Assembly (NCBI GenBank): GCA_034008185.1
Contig: CM067084.1
Span: 60,650,599-60,714,598, forward strand
Length of the DNA: 64,000 nucleotides
Source: Gorsachius magnificus
Lineage: Eukaryota; Chordata; Aves; Pelecaniformes; Ardeidae
Direction of reading: 5' to 3'
Shown piece by piece: positions 41,001-54,586 of this stretch (position 1 is its first letter; each line of letters begins with the position of its first letter). The notes beneath the pieces were generated by a model, which saw nothing but the letters and a program-made list of their open reading frames with translations, was not told the DNA's origin and did not search any database. A program made the translations under genes and the position numbers.

Positions 41001-44000
41001 AAATGCTTGAAACTGAGATGTTATACTTGTCTATCTACAAAAATATTAGTCTGTTATCACATTCACATTCCACAAAAATTGAATAAGATAGCAGTTTACA
41101 CTTAAAGTTCTTTTAAAGTCAGTACCTGCTGTAGCCTTAACCAACAGCTAAGAAGGCACAATCTACATAGCACAATACATTTATATCAAGTGGTCCTGAT
41201 AGTACAAATGGCTATGTGTAATAAACTGTTGTTTATACACACATTTATACATGCAAGGGCATCTGAATAAAGGCTCTCACAGGCGGAAAAGTCTCTAGGT
41301 GAACTGCTGTTCTGAGACCAGCAGGCAAAACCATGAGTACATCCACCTTATTTCAGTCATTGATGCCATTATAAGAATTTCTAGTTAAAATTTACTTCCG
41401 TTATCACCTTCTAATACCTGAAAGTTATCTTTCTAGTAGGTCAGCAATGACTTAAAATAAAAAAAGCTATTGTTCAGGGGTGGAGGGGGAAACGTAGTAC
41501 CTTCTTTTCAAAGAAAACAGAATATTCCTATAATATATGTATAAGGATTAGTATGTGTAAGCATAGCATATTTCACTTCATAGCATTTTTGTTGTGCCAG
41601 CAAAGCTGCCCCTAAAATATATATTATTAAGAAATACCTCCAAGGCATTGGGTTCTTCGTGGTATAATTCATACACTTCAAAAGAATTACATACAGGATG
41701 AATGTGGTCCACAATGTCTGCCACTGGCATTCTTTACCTCCAGGTGGAACTGAATCCCCTGAACTCTGAAGAACAACATAATAGTAATGCAACATACGTG
41801 AAATCAGGTCATTTGACCCCCACCTGTATTTTAAATGATAATTCAACAGGAAATTATTAAAAAAGCCCCTGTACTAGATGTACAAATTAGTCCTACTTTC
41901 CATGCTAAATAAACATGAATTTTAATAACTTTGAAAAAAACCTTAAAATTTTACTTCTTTCATGCTGTCCTACTGTTTTACCATTTCAGGTCTTATGCTT
42001 TCCTGTTTACTATTTTCTAAGCCATCTTAATGTGTTAAAATACATCAAAATATACCATAATATTAATATTTTCTACTTTTATTAAGTATTTATGTACATT
42101 CATATGCTCTTCCTAAACAATCTGCTACATTTATTCTTCCCAAAAGAGAGTAGAAGTTATATATTGGCAGGATCACTGTGGTTAGTTTCCAAGGATCGGG
42201 AAAACTGTAACTTTTAAAACACATGTTGATAGGTCTTGCTAGTGTTACTTTTTTGAATAACAAAGACATTTATAAACTTAGGAGTTCATGAAAAAGGAGA
42301 CCACATCAAGAATTTACTACAATTCTCACTTCTACTTTTAAGTAGCAACTAAATTAATGGTAACACTAATTTCTTTTAGCCCTCACATTCACATTCTGGT
42401 AATGAAACACTTGCCAAAGTGAGACATGCTGAAAACAGAATCACACACTATGGCTAGAAGCAACTTAATAGTTTGCTTCTACAAAAATAGGTCGGTGCAG
42501 TTGCCAGGCATGGATTCTTTATCCTTCTACGATGCCCATTGCTTGAATCATTGAGTCATCCCTACAGAAAAGGGAATCCCAGGAAAGGGAGGAGGTAGTA
42601 CTTTTCAAGTGTGACTGGCAGTGAAGTTAACCTGTGTGGAAGCAGAAAGCATTAGACTATCCCAGCTGTAACGTGGAATTTCCCTGTGAAACAACCTGAA
42701 GATTAATAAATAAAAACTGTTTCAAACAGAAGCAGAGGAGAATGAATGAAACAACAAATTTTTTGGGTTCCTAAGAAATTGTTTCAAAGGGGATGGTGGG
42801 GAAGAGCAGGAGGGCTGGAAGCTGTTCCACTGGGCTCAGTGGGGGAGAGCATAATCTCTTAGGAAAGAAAAAAAACCAAACCCCCAATAGTTTAAGCATC
42901 TCAACCTTTTCACAAAAAGCTGAGTAGGTCAGATCAGAAGTCATCTTGATAGTAAGACCAGGTCCTTGATCTTATTAATTTCATAATGATTTACTTCCCT
43001 CAAGGGTGGGTTGTTGGGGGTTTTTTTGTTTATTTGTTTTTTTTCCTTTTCCTTAAAGAAACAACCAATTTATAGTCTTTGTTTCCTTCTTTAATGACTT
43101 TGAAGGAATCAATATCTGGTCTTTACAATCAGTTTGAGTTGGACACATGAAAGACCATTAGTTACTATCTAAAATATTTTCATTTATCTCTGCTTCCAGT
43201 TCTAATATGTTAATTAAAGGAAGAATAGGAAAAAAAAAACAAAAACAAAAACCAAATTTAATTTTAAATATAAATCTCTGTGTATGACTGGCCAATGGAA
43301 ATCAAAGTATTTGTTTTACTGGTTGTAACACATGAAGGAGTGGGGTGGGGGCTACAAACCTAAGAGGTTCGGGTCTTCTTTTAAACATAGGGCTGTTCTT
43401 TCCAAAGTTAAGTAAGCATACAATCAAAATGCAGTAAGAACTGGGTAGGGGGCTTTGTTTTTAAAGAAGTCAAAATTCTCTTGCCCATTCCTAGTGGAGG
43501 GACATGCGGCTTCCAGCCTGCGTGCTGTTGTGCACAGCACTGTGCAAACCTCTCACTCGGACTGTAATCTGCACTTGGACTCTGCTGCTTTAAAGAACCA
43601 GTGTGACACTTCTCAACTCTCCTCAGAGAAACAAGAATGACAACGAGGGGTGAATAGCTTTAGACTAGCACCATTGACTCCAAAGTGACTGCGGTTTGCA
43701 ATTATCATGAAAAGCATGATCTAGAAAGGGTGCTATGATGTTAGCTATACTAATACTTCACGGCTCTCCCTATCACAGCTTCAGTCACTCCTCAGCACTC
43801 CAGCACTGCATGAACAATCCAAACTCAGATCAAAACAACAGCATCAGAGTGCCTCACAGCAGTACAAAACCAATAGTGCTGAATGACTTATTCTTCAACA
43901 GTAATTGCAAAATCATTTTAAAATGAGATCAGAATTGCTGCAGCTATTCTTGAGTTTCCCTGATTCTCTTTATTCAATTCCTGTGGTTACCCAGGAAGCA

Positions 44001-44659
44001 TTAGAGTAACAATAGACGTATGGAATGAAGTCAGTGAGGTTTTCTTCAGATTCTACTGGGGGCGAAAACAACTAAATATGCTTAACAGATGTAGCTGATA
44101 CAGTGTCACTGTATCTGGAGATATATATAACTTCTTAAATCTCAGGGTAAATCTCAGGAAAAAGAATTAAAAGTAAGCCTAAGGACTTGGTACGAAAGTT
44201 AGTCAAATACATACATGTACTGCATTTGCGGTGTTGCTCAGAATCCAGAATTACCGGAATGCCTTTCAGTCCAAGTACAGCCCCAAACATGTCTGACAAG
44301 ACGTTAACCACCATCACCACTATGTGAAAACTTTTTTTAAAAAAAAGTACATTACTGTTTGTACAAACTAAACTTATGTACAGAAATAAAGAATCACTCA
44401 GCTATATGGAGAGCACACCAAATATTTACACTGCGTTAAACAATTTCCTCTGGGTGACAGTTGTGGTCAGTGAACTACAATAGCTAATCTGCTATGAAGA
44501 TTGTTTATGCCCCAGTGGATCACAAGCTGACTACAGCTAGTCCTCCAGTAGAACTTGATAGAAACAGAAAAGCAGCTGCTACCAGGGTAAAACAGCATTC
44601 CTTGAATGTATGAATTCATGTGTTTTCCTGAGAAGCAGTCTCTGACTTCCATTGATACT

Positions 44660-44765
44660 GTATATATGTATATCTTCATACATATGTATGTATACATATA
44701 CATATGTATATTTAATATACATAATATGTATATTTTATATGTGTCTATATGTATATATATATAAA
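44660..44765. repeat. A+T-rich palindromic low-complexity patch
   Basis: About 105 bases of alternating TATA, CATA and TGTA words. It contains the perfect 16-base palindrome ATATACATATGTATAT at 44696-44711 and several near-palindromes, so it could extrude hairpins. It behaves as a degenerate (TA)n/(CATA)n microsatellite. Confidence 0.8.
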
Positions 44766-47700
44766 ATCAGATATACATAATCCAGAATGCTATCTTAAAA
44801 AGTAACAGGCAACTTTTCCTGCTGCAATATTTCTCAGTTGCTTTAAGTATCACATAGGACTGTATTTTACATTGTCTAGACATCATTTTGCACTACACCT
44901 TAACAAGAAAAAAATCTGATGGTGCTGCTTTAGAATGAGAAAATGTTCCCCCTACACCCCTGCAAAAGAAGATACTCAAACACCAATTTCTCCATTAGTC
45001 ACGATAAAAGTGAGTTCAAAGCTAATGTTATGATCCTTTTTCTGCAGTTTTTCCTCATTCCATAAAAGATTATAGAAATGTAGCTTAAAATACTTCAGTA
45101 CAATACCTGCTCTGCCAACAATATAGAGCAAGATTTATTGACATATTTTTTTTAAATAATTTCACAAAAATTAAGCTAAGAAGATTATTTGATAGAATAT
45201 TTAAGAAGTGGTTTACATTTTTCACCTACAGAAATAAATCAAGGCTACGACTTACAGTTTCTTAATCATTCTCTCTTACTGCTGTATATGAATTTTAGCT
45301 ATTAATAAAGTATTTCTCACCCATCAAAATCTTATAAAGAACAATTGAAAAGTAATTAAGAGCACAGAGGTTCTATGAACACTATCTAGTTCACTTTTGC
45401 AGCTCATGGATTATTTCCACTCTGTACTCTTGAGACAAGATTTCAGTTCAAGATCTTCTGCGTATCTGTAGAGATGCTAACTTGATTAGAAGACTCTTCT
45501 GATGCAATCTGTGCAAGTCCTCCTGTCAAGCACACAGCAGAGCTGTGCAGAACTGCCTGCACAATACCAGTCAAGTAAAACTCACTGCATGAGATTTGTG
45601 GAAACATGTTACTCTTAAAACAAAAAGCAAAGCTTCAGTCAGACATAGGTCTGAGGACAAAAATCTAGTAAATGCCACTCGTTATTTAAATGACAGTAAT
45701 TAAAGCTATTCTGTTCTCCCAAAGTAATCATATACACATCCTGCTTATCTTCTATTAATTCTTAAACCAAAATGAAATATATCAACACAAAAAATCCCAT
45801 CGACAAGAGGATCCATAAAAAGAAACTTTAAAAATAATCCAAGGATGGCAAGAGTGTCTATCACTGTTATAATACACTGACATTAAAAAGTCAGATTACA
45901 CAGATTCATCTTTATACGCAGGTGGTTTTTTGAGTCATCACTGCTATCATGCTTTGTCACATTCCTTAAGATTTCCATTACCTCATGTCTATTTTGTATA
46001 ATCCTTTATTTCAAACCTAAGATACTTTGAGCTCTTTCAAGAGAAAGCAAAACCAACACAAAAGGACTAGGTGGACTTTTCTGATCACCTGTAAAGTAAA
46101 TCTAATGTTTAAAAAAATGCAATTTGATATTAAGAGTAATTTGTGACCTCAATTGCTATTAATAGTGTTTTGTAGGAGCTTCAGTGACGAACTCTAGCCA
46201 CTGCCTGAACACAGATAATTTTGAACATGAACGTACCTAAAGTCTTCCTGTGTTCTGCCTTTAGGACTCTGGATTGAGAATGAGGTGTCACACAAACACC
46301 GTCCTTTTCATCTGTCTATTAAATTGCTAGCCATACGATTCAGGTCGTGGATTACCACAATGCTTTGCTGCCCAAGGAGACACAGATCTACATTTCTAAG
46401 CTTCAAGAGTGCTCTCACTGAGTTACAAAGTCCGAGACATAATCCCTCTGCTCACACCTCCCTGCTTTCCAGGGAACATAAAATCATTAGGGAAAACAGG
46501 AGAATTAACCTGTGCCCTAGCTTTAAGACCTGTTTGGATTCTTTCCTGGGAACATAAAGATCAAAGAGATTTTTTTTTTTTTAATGGATTTTAAATCAAG
46601 CATTCATTGACACAAGGACTGGGATACAGGTCTCCTAGGCAAAACCAGTAACCTTTCCCTCAGAAACAATAATGTTCAAAAATATATCAATGTAAAAAGG
46701 ACTATGCAGATTAACTATGGAGATGTTAGGTGTTAGTCCTAAAAAACTGCAATTCATCCAAATAATACAAATAAAATGCAAGATTTCTTCCCATTTGCAC
46801 GATAAGTTTGAGGAAACGGTATTTCACACTATTTCTCAAAGTCAGTTTAAACACTGCAGCATACTTGTAATCCTTGTTATGTGACACCAATAACTGAATA
46901 TTTTTTGTTGTTCTACAGAAATGACAGCAAGTCTCCAGTTCTATCAATGCTAGCTAAGACTTACTAATCCTTAGGCTAATTTACATTATCTTCATTAACT
47001 TCACTAGGAACTGTGGGGTTTTACTGTACTGAACATAGCAAATACCACTTCCATGTTGCTGTCCTCAGATTTCTTTTGTTAATGTGGACAATAATAAACT
47101 CCCTGATTTACAGGAATATATTTCCTCATTTACTTTGGTTTTATTTCTGAAATTATTTGGTGATAAATGCATCTGATTTAAAGTCTACTGAAGTTCATCA
47201 AAGTCTCTCTATTCTGTTTTACTGACTGGTATTAACAACAGTCTTAGCATGCAATCTTATCGATGCTAATGGCAAGGGACCTAGTTCAGCAAGCTTCATA
47301 AGCATAAAACAAGTTTTTAAAATCAGTAGTTCCCTCAGTGATTCAACATCTTCAAGCAAGTGCAATTTTAGGTGAATCTGGCTTGAAATATGTGTGAAGT
47401 ACTATGTTGTGTGTTGGATATTCCACAGCCTGTAACATTGCACACCATCACACAACTGGTTCCAACTCATCTCTTCCACACTCATGTCAGTCCACACATG
47501 GGTCAGATGATGTCCTTTCTCTAAACCCAGGTCCCTTTCTGGGATGCTTGGGAAAGTAGAGCATATCATATTGCTGTATGGTATACTACAGACCAGGTGT
47601 ATTAGTAACAAACTGTAAAATGCAGAAGTTAATGATTAGGCAAAACTTACATAAGAGAAGCAGCAATAAATACTTAAAAGCATTTTTTTTTTAGAATTGT

Positions 47701-49230
47701 TAGGTCAATTCACTTGGATTTCATTTTGGAAAGCATAAATGAGGTATTTCACGGGTTTGCATATGCTTTATTTCATTCTGAGGAGAAGACTAAAGCCATC
47801 TGTTTCTTGTTTCAGTGTTTATTGTTAAAACTTTTCATTGCTCTACAACTCTTTTCATATATCACAGCACTTACCCTTTTAAAATAAAATTGCTACAAAA
47901 GGAGAAAACACTGAAACAAAATGTTTTGATACATGAAAGGAAGCCATAATGCTTTTCCTTCACAGAGATTTTCAGTTTGTTTTCATTCCAAATCTCAAAA
48001 CAAAGCCTGATTTGGAAATCTTGCAAAAGTCTTGGTGAAATGCATTTTTTTATTGTTAGTGCTCAGAGGAGATTTGGAAACAAAACCATATTGTGAACAT
48101 TGCAGTGTAATTTTATATCACTGTAAACAGGCAAGTCCTCACTTCATTTAATTAGATTAACCTTTTATTGGGTTTACTTTGCATTTTTAATTTATCATAG
48201 CTATTGCCCTAGCAGAATAATGTTCTTACAAGAGATCTTCACACATTTCCTAATAAGATTTAGAATAAGCAGACTCAAAGAATCTTTAATCTTTACACTG
48301 CCATGTATTCCCCTGACAAAAATATTTATTCATTACAGCACCACTTTAAAATCCAAAGACATATGGAGATTTATCATAAAAAAAGGGAGGGCAGGATTGG
48401 TGGTTGTTTTTTTTTTTTAAGCAATGATGTAAAAGTATTATAGCTCCCTAAGTAGGTTTTAAGATTGTTTTTTGCTATTTTGGCCAAGCAATATTAACAA
48501 AACAAAGCAAATTTTTCCTAAATTCTGTCTCATCATAACATATACATGAATAAAACCTAGCTTTTATGGATTCTCATTTATTTAAAAAAAAAAAAATAGT
48601 CCTGGAGAGATACCATATTCAGAGTTGCTAGAAGTGAGACACACAGCCAGAAAGCAGAATAGAAGTCACTCCCTTTGAGCAGCATGCAAACAGTTCTGAA
48701 CAACTCTTCATGTGAAGCTGGCATAATCTGACACGAACATACCTCACCAGCCACATACAGAATGAGTATAAAATATCCAGTCATGGTATTGTATGCTCTT
48801 TCTTTGAAAAAGAGAGTTCAGTTGCTCATACTCATTTCTAATCCACATTATTAACGGAATATACATTAATCTATAGAAATACGTGTGTATACACATAAAA
48901 TTAATGGGCATATTTTCAGTTTTCCATACTGATTTAGGAAATTATCAGATTAAGATAATACAACTTTTATTTATACGCACATGGATTTACTGGGCACATG
49001 AGGGAGCAGAGAGGACAATACAGAATGAAAACAGAGACTAAAGTGGCTATAAACTTTCCTTCTCCCTCCTCCTTACAACAGTGCTGGAAATTCACATAGT
49101 CCCCAGCTGCTGCTTTGCACTTTGACTTTGTTCTCTCAACACTACAAAGCCAATAGAAAAATAAAGTGTGTGTCATACCTAACCGTCCCCTTCAGCCTGC
49201 ATACCTGTGAGCCAGCCGACTATGCAGTCC

Positions 49231-49263
49231 ACTGGTTGACTGGTTGACCACTGGTTGACCACT
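49231..49263. repeat. Short tandem repeat, ACTGGTTGACC unit
   Basis: Three consecutive copies of ACTGGTTGAC(C), the first two sharing bases, within 33 bases. It lies in otherwise unique sequence. Confidence 0.85.
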
Positions 49264-51515
49264 AAAGCTTGGGAGCTTACACCCTCTCCTGTCATCACAA
49301 TTTCACTTAAACTCAGATTTGGGTACTTACAGCCACAAACAGCTTCACTGAATGATATATTACCAAGAGACACAATTATTCATCATGTATCATGTTACAA
49401 GAAATACTACTTATTAGTATTGCCATTGATTTCTATAATAAAATGCAGATCTGATCACAATTTGTCTTTAAGTACTATTGTAAGATAAAAAATATTTCAA
49501 ATAATATTCATAAATCGTAATACTTCAGGACATGTAAAAAGGCAAACTTCTCAATCCAGTTAGTTGAACAGTAGCAGCAGTTATTACTGCTTTTAAACAA
49601 GGTTTGTTTTTTTTTTTTTAGTCAAAGCTTACTCTCTTTGGTACAGGAATAATTTACATTCTAAAGCCTGATACAAATTGATTTATTTATTAAAAAAATC
49701 TCAAGTAGGCAATGGGAAGCAGAACTCTGAAAACAAACCAAGAAAACTCAGGGTTTTTTTATATCTTTTCATTATGGTATTTATCTGAGTAAATCAAGTT
49801 TGGGGGGGAGGAAGGCATGGCCTAACATTTCTCCAAATCTGAAACACTTCCAAATGGATGCCGAGAAGTGATGGCAATCTCACTCCCCTTTCTAAACAAG
49901 TAAGTAAAATACAGCCCATGGATTTGGAGGGCAGAAAACATTTTTAAGTTAGAAAAGAGTTTCATTTTTAATAGCTCCACCCTTTATCACAATGAAGCAG
50001 CAAAAAATTTCAAAAGCTCAGCTGAGGTCTGTCAGACTACGACAGATGAAGATATACAAACTATTTTTCTTTCTTCTGGTGGATACAAATGAACAGAGGT
50101 CCTAGTCCTGTGCAACACTATTCACATTCTAAATGGAGCATAGTACTCCCAATTCCCATTGACTTCAAGTGCTCATGTTAAGTATTATTTGTTGCACAGA
50201 AATATTTTTCAGTCTCAGGAGGTTTAAGCTCCACTTGCATGAATAATATCCATTTTCCCATGCAACTGATAGATTCAAGGAAAACTGTTCTTCATGCATG
50301 AATAGAATTAACCTAAAACAAAGGTATAAAAAAGTAATAGAATGCTTCCTTTCCATCTCCAGTTCAAGTATGGGGGTAGGGAAATGATTCTGTTCCCTGG
50401 GTGAATGGCAGTTTGTAATTTGGCTGCTGTAAAAAACTTAGCGCAAAGTGTAGATGTTGATGTCACATGCAGAAGATCCTCACAGTATTATTTCCCTCTT
50501 TATTCCAGAGCATTGACAAGAGAAAGCAACTTAAACTTGTGTTCAAGACTCCCTTACTAACAGTTATCAGTTCTGTCCACCTTTTCTGTTTCCATTTTAT
50601 TGCAACTGCTGTTTGCTTGGAAGCAGCAAAGGGAAAGTACAGAAACAAAATCACATGAGTGCTACTGATAAATACGACAGTCTCTGTAATATCCAGTCCA
50701 TTTCCATATAACCTGATGGACACTACACTTCCCTTTAAGTACCACAGCATTATACTTCTAAAGTACAAGCAAACTCACTTGAAACCATAGTCTGATGTAG
50801 CTATAATCAATAGCCCCCCGACACTTATCTCACCCTAGAGAGGGGAGGGGGAGAAAAACATTTTTCTCAGTCTTTGGAAGGACTTACAGTATTCAGTGAA
50901 AAACAGAGGAAACCAAACTGGCCATAAGAAGGCAAAAACATTAACCTTATCCCATCCTCCCACCGCCACTCCATCAGATAAAGCTTAGCCTACATAAAGT
51001 GGAAAATTAATGATAGATGAATTACAGTATATGCGTTACATACTTGCTTCGACAAAACTTTTTTTTCTTACTACTTCCAGCAGTATCTAGTATAACTTCC
51101 CGCAATATCATCCAAACCTTTTTGCCTAAAAAGGAAAGCTTCCACTCCCTTTTTATATGGCTTAGGAATGACTTATTCTACAAGGCGTCTCACTGCTTTT
51201 CTCATTTTACTCCTCTCATATAGCATGGCTAGATAGAGAACTATTTAATTAGGGCTAGATTCTACCTAGCAAAAAATGGTGAGGGAGGATTAAAGATGAT
51301 GCTCTGCACAAAGTCTGTGAAGAAATGCAATCCAACATTACTTTCTTAATTCTTTTTATCTGTTTCCAGTGCAGGTGTGGCCTAATCGGCATACTAATTT
51401 CAATTAAGAGACGAGGAAACATGCCTGCCTCCAGTTAAAACACACAAGGAAGGGCATATCTCATATTTTTGTCCCCTCTCTGCCCAGTACTGAAGAATGC
51501 AAACTTTCCAAAGTC

Positions 51516-51531
51516 TGTGTGTGTGTGTGTG
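51516..51531. repeat. (TG)8 dinucleotide repeat
   Basis: Eight TG units without interruption. Short, but possibly variable in length. Confidence 0.9.
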
Positions 51532-52642
51532 ATGGGGAGAGGGGAAAAAAAGCCACAAAAGAAGAAAAATACTCCAAGACAAAGTTTAAAACAGCATGTT
51601 GCATCACAGAATATCAGTTAAAAATGATGTTATCTTTCAACAAAATATTTCTTCTATTATACTGCTGATTAATTTTGCATGCAGAATATTTGTCGATGTA
51701 CCTTTACCCATACAATGGTATATAATGTAGTAATTGAGCTTAATAATGGAAAACTGTCATTTCATTTGACTTACTGGTCCATTAACATGGCTTTCTTCAT
51801 GGTTGAAAAGTTACTTTAAGATTTGCTTGAACCGCAAAGTATTTTTCAGATGTTTCCTCTCTACTCCCAAGGGTTCCTTCTTTGCTTGCACTTTTCCATA
51901 TATATATTATAGAAGTTAATACAGATAGATGTGGTTGTATCGTTTTATCATTTCAATTATTTCAAAAATATTTGTATATTCTTATCATCAAAGTAAAACA
52001 ACACATATTGGCCTAAACAGGCTTCTACAAGTGCACAAAGTGTTGAGGAGAAGGCATCCTTTATCCATCCGGATACAATTTGGCAGAGATGTCACCTAAC
52101 AGTAATTCATGGGCACTTTTCAACTGTGTAACTACCAAATGCACATGCAGCCTGTATGCACCTGATTCTGAATTCTGTTCAAAATTTCAGGTTTAAACTC
52201 TCCCTTGGCATAAATACAGTTTAGTCATCACCACTGATATATTCAGGAGTAGCTCTCAAGAGAGACTTTTTTAAGTGACCTATATTAGATGCAGTTTGGA
52301 GTGAAGCTCATCATAAATGAATTATTGACTACAATACAGGTGGATGCATTTATCAATGTCATTCTCCTTCCATGTGTTATATTGATAGGCATTTGTATGC
52401 TTTAATCTTGTCCTGGTTTCGGCTGGGATAGAGTTAATTTTCTTCACAGAAGCTAGCATAGTGCTGTGCTTTGGATTTAGTGCTAGAAGAATGTTGATAA
52501 CACGCTGATGTTTTTAGTTGTTGCCAAGTAGTGCTCAGACTGCTCAAGGACTTTTTGAGCTTCTCCTGCTCGGCCAGGTGCATAACAAGCTGGGAGTACA
52601 GCACAGCTAGGACCCAAACTGTCCAAAGAGCTATTCCATACC

Positions 52643-52648
52643 ATATAA
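52643..52648 (+). promoter_or_regulatory. TATA-like element in 5' LTR
   Basis: ATATAA lies about 200 bp upstream of the LTR polyadenylation word, a sensible place for the U3/R promoter. Transcription would then start near 52670-52680, inside the block that differs between the LTRs. The equivalent word in the 3' LTR is at 57451-57456. This is a prediction from position and sequence only. Confidence 0.35.
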
Positions 52649-52842
52649 CATCATGCTCAGGGGGGTTTAGTCGGTCGGTCAGTCGCGGGGAGAGTGATCA
52701 CTGCTCGGGTAATGATTGCTGCTTCGGACGGGCTGGGCATCGGTTGGCGGGTGGTGAGCAATTGCATTGTGCATCATTCGTTTTGTATATTCTGTATATT
52801 TTGTTATCATTCTCATTATTACTATTATTATTATTTTCTCTT

Positions 52843-52848
52843 ATTAAA
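52843..52848 (+). terminator. LTR polyadenylation signal, 5' LTR copy
   Basis: ATTAAA, the common variant of AATAAA, in the sequence TTATTAAACTGTC. It lies about 130 bp before the LTR end, as expected for the R/U5 part. Confidence 0.65.
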
Positions 52849-52988
52849 CTGTCTTTATCTCAGCCCTCGGCTCTAACCTTGTTCTCCTTCCCGATTCTCT
52901 CCCCCATCCCACTGAGGGAGGGGGGGGAGTGAGCGAGCGGCTGCGTGGTGCTTAGTTGCCAGCCGGGTTAAACCACGACAGTTCTTTT

Positions 52989-53006
52989 TGGCGACCCCTG
53001 TGGAGA
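52989..53006 (+). promoter_or_regulatory. Primer-binding site, tRNA-Arg-like
   Basis: TGGCGACCCCTGTGGAGA begins eight bases after the LTR. The leading TGG pairs with the tRNA CCA end. The first seven or eight bases (TGGCGACC) match the complement of arginine tRNAs ending GTCGCCA, as I recall them; agreement further in is partial. A tRNA-Leu primer, which gives ERVL its name, would need a different start (TGGTG...). The site type is clear; the tRNA identity is tentative. Confidence 0.5.
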
Positions 53007-53671
53007 AAGGCATCCAGTACCTGAGGGAATTGGCTGTCCTGGAGGTGATTTATAGTGACCTGGACAATGACCAGTTGCCCAAAGATCCAGATAGTGTCCA
53101 GTGCACACGACCCATGTGGTGGATGTTGTTACGGAGCGCACCAACATCATACGCCAACACATGGGCAATGCTGAGCTGGGAAGCTGGACGGGGACCGACA
53201 GTGGATGAAGTGGCTGGCCAGCTCCGGGAATATGAAGAAAGTATCTCTTCCCCCTTTGTTTCAGCTGTGGAGAAACTGTCCCGGAAGTTTGAACGACTCA
53301 AAAAGCATATGTCCTACTCCCCTCCTGTATAGACCAGTATCTCAGCCATCAGAAGTAAGCGCCCTTCTGCTCTAGAAAAAGAATATCGAGGGTACACCCC
53401 ACGGGTCACTCTATGGTTTTACCTGCGTGACCATGGAGAGGACATGAGGAAATGGGATGGAAAACCTACCTCGGTCCTAGAGTCACGAGTACGTGAGTTG
53501 CAAAGAAAAACAAACACAAAAGGGGGCTCTTCCATGAAACTCGTTGCTCCAGTTTCCAGAGACTGGGCAGACTGTAGTTTTTTCAGACAAAATAGAAGGA
53601 CTGATCTTAATTCTGATTGTGATGAAGGAACTTCTGACTCGTACACACAAACGATGAGCAACAGTGACTAG
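53007..53671 (+). pseudogene. gag remnant, one internal stop
   Basis: A single frame runs from the primer-binding site to a TAG at 53669-53671, interrupted by a TAG at 53330-53332. That leaves roughly 108 codons before the stop and 112 after. The first part is helical and charged, with EVAGQLREYEESISSPF near its end. The second is basic and then acidic (DLNSDCDEGTSDSY) at the C-terminus. Its role would be the capsid polyprotein that packages the RNA. No CCHC zinc knuckle is visible. No in-frame ATG occurs before 53114, so the start codon is missing or not AUG. About 220 codons in total is short for a retroviral Gag, so internal loss is possible. The link to Gag rests on position and on resemblance to avian ERVL Gag as I remember it. 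Confidence 0.75.
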
Positions 53672-53705
53672 GATTAGAGGGGCCCTGCCTCCAGCCAGGT
53701 GGAGG
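53669..53705 (+). promoter_or_regulatory. gag/pol junction: two in-frame UAG codons and a hairpin
   Basis: Gag ends with TAG (53669-53671), and a second TAG follows one codon later (53675-53677). The pro-pol frame then continues in the same phase. A perfect 6-bp stem (CCTCCA 53688-53693, TGGAGG 53700-53705, loop GCCAGG) lies just downstream. Same-frame gag-pol separated by UAG with 3' RNA structure is how gammaretroviruses express Pol by stop-codon readthrough. Here the spacer is longer, and two stops would have to be passed. Whether this ever worked is inference. Confidence 0.4.
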
Positions 53706-54586
53706 AAAGGGACAACAGGGTTTACTGGACTGTGTGGATTCGATGGCCTGGCACGTCAGACCCACAGGAGTATAGAGCTCTAATAGACACCGGTGCACAG
53801 TGTACTCTAATGCCATCAAGCCATATAGGGGCAGAATCCATTTGTATCTCTGGAGTGACAGGGGGATCTCAAGAGCTGACTGTATTGGAGGCCGAAGTGA
53901 GCCGAACCGGGAATGAGTGGCAAAAGCACTGCATTGTGACTGGCCCAGATGCTCCGTGCATCCTGGGCATAGACTACCTCAGGAGAGGGTATTTCAAGGA
54001 CCCAAAAGGGTACCGGTGGGCTTTTGGTATAGCTGCATTGGAGGCAGAAGAAATTAAGCAGCTGTCTACCTTGCCTGGTCTCTCAAAGGACCCTTCTGTT
54101 GTGGGGTTGCTGAGTGTTGAAGAACAACAAGTGCCGATTGCCACCACAACAGTGCACAGGCGGCAATATCGCACCAACCGACACTCCCTGATTCCCATCC
54201 ATAAGCTGATTCGTCGACTGGAGAGCCAAGGAGTGATCAGCAAGACTCGCTCACCCTTTAACAGTCCCATATGGCCAGTGAGAAAGTCTGATGGAGAGTG
54301 GAGACTAACAGTAGACTATCGTGGCCTGAATGAAGTTACGCCACCACTGAGTGCTGCCGTGCCAGACATGCTAGAACTTCAATACGTACTGGAGTCAAAG
54401 GCAGCCAAGTGGTATGCCACAATTGATATTGCAAATGCTTTCTTTTCAATCCCTTTGGCAGCAGAGTGCAGGCCACAGTTTGCTTTCACTTGGAGGGGCA
54501 TCCAGTACACCTGGAATCGACTGCCCCAGGGGTGGAAACACAGCCCTACCATTTGCCATGGACTGATCCAGACAGCACTGGAATAG
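53678..54586 (+). pseudogene. Protease and N-terminal half of reverse transcriptase
   Basis: This open frame starts right after the double UAG. Counting from codon 53699, the retropepsin active-site motif LIDTGAQ gives the catalytic Asp at residue 30, and the ILGIDYL motif at 88-94 corresponds to the conserved C-terminal ILGR-like helix of the protease. Reverse transcriptase follows: VDYRGLN at 205-211 in the fingers, IDIANAFFSI at 242-251 with the first catalytic Asp (243) of motif A, and LPQGWKHSPTICHG at 275-288 (motif B). The frame stops at TAG 54584-54586, before the YxDD motif, so the product would be an inactive fragment. Protease would cleave Gag-Pol; RT would copy the RNA into DNA. 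Confidence 0.93.

Larger units (their letters stand above)
31286..52408. other. Mostly unique A+T-rich DNA
   Basis: Twenty-one kilobases without a recognised gene. Items within it are listed on their own: candidate minus-strand exons at 31730-32123 and 36518-36688, a G-quadruplex-type tract at 34158-34183, the 37.1/37.9-kb local duplicates, an A+T-rich palindromic patch at 44660-44765, and small tandem repeats at 49231-49263 and 51516-51531. A run of 17 T bases lies at 39585-39601. Segments near 40385-40460, 40620-40800 and 48000-48200 are of higher complexity, with TAATTA-type homeodomain words, and may be conserved non-coding elements. That cannot be judged without alignment. Confidence 0.5.
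52409..52980 (+). repeat. 5' LTR of the ERVL-like provirus
   Basis: This 572-bp repeat starts TGTCCTGGTT and ends AACCACGACA, a 10-base terminal inverted repeat with one mismatch, and has the retroviral TG...CA ends. It holds an ATATAA TATA-like word (52643-52648), a CpG-rich block with a GTCG tandem (about 52670-52695), and an ATTAAA polyadenylation word (52843-52848) followed by a pyrimidine-rich stretch. Compared with the 3' LTR, 52409-52591 and 52750-52980 are identical. About a dozen substitutions and two indels (2 and 8 bp) all fall in 52592-52749. Confidence 0.97.
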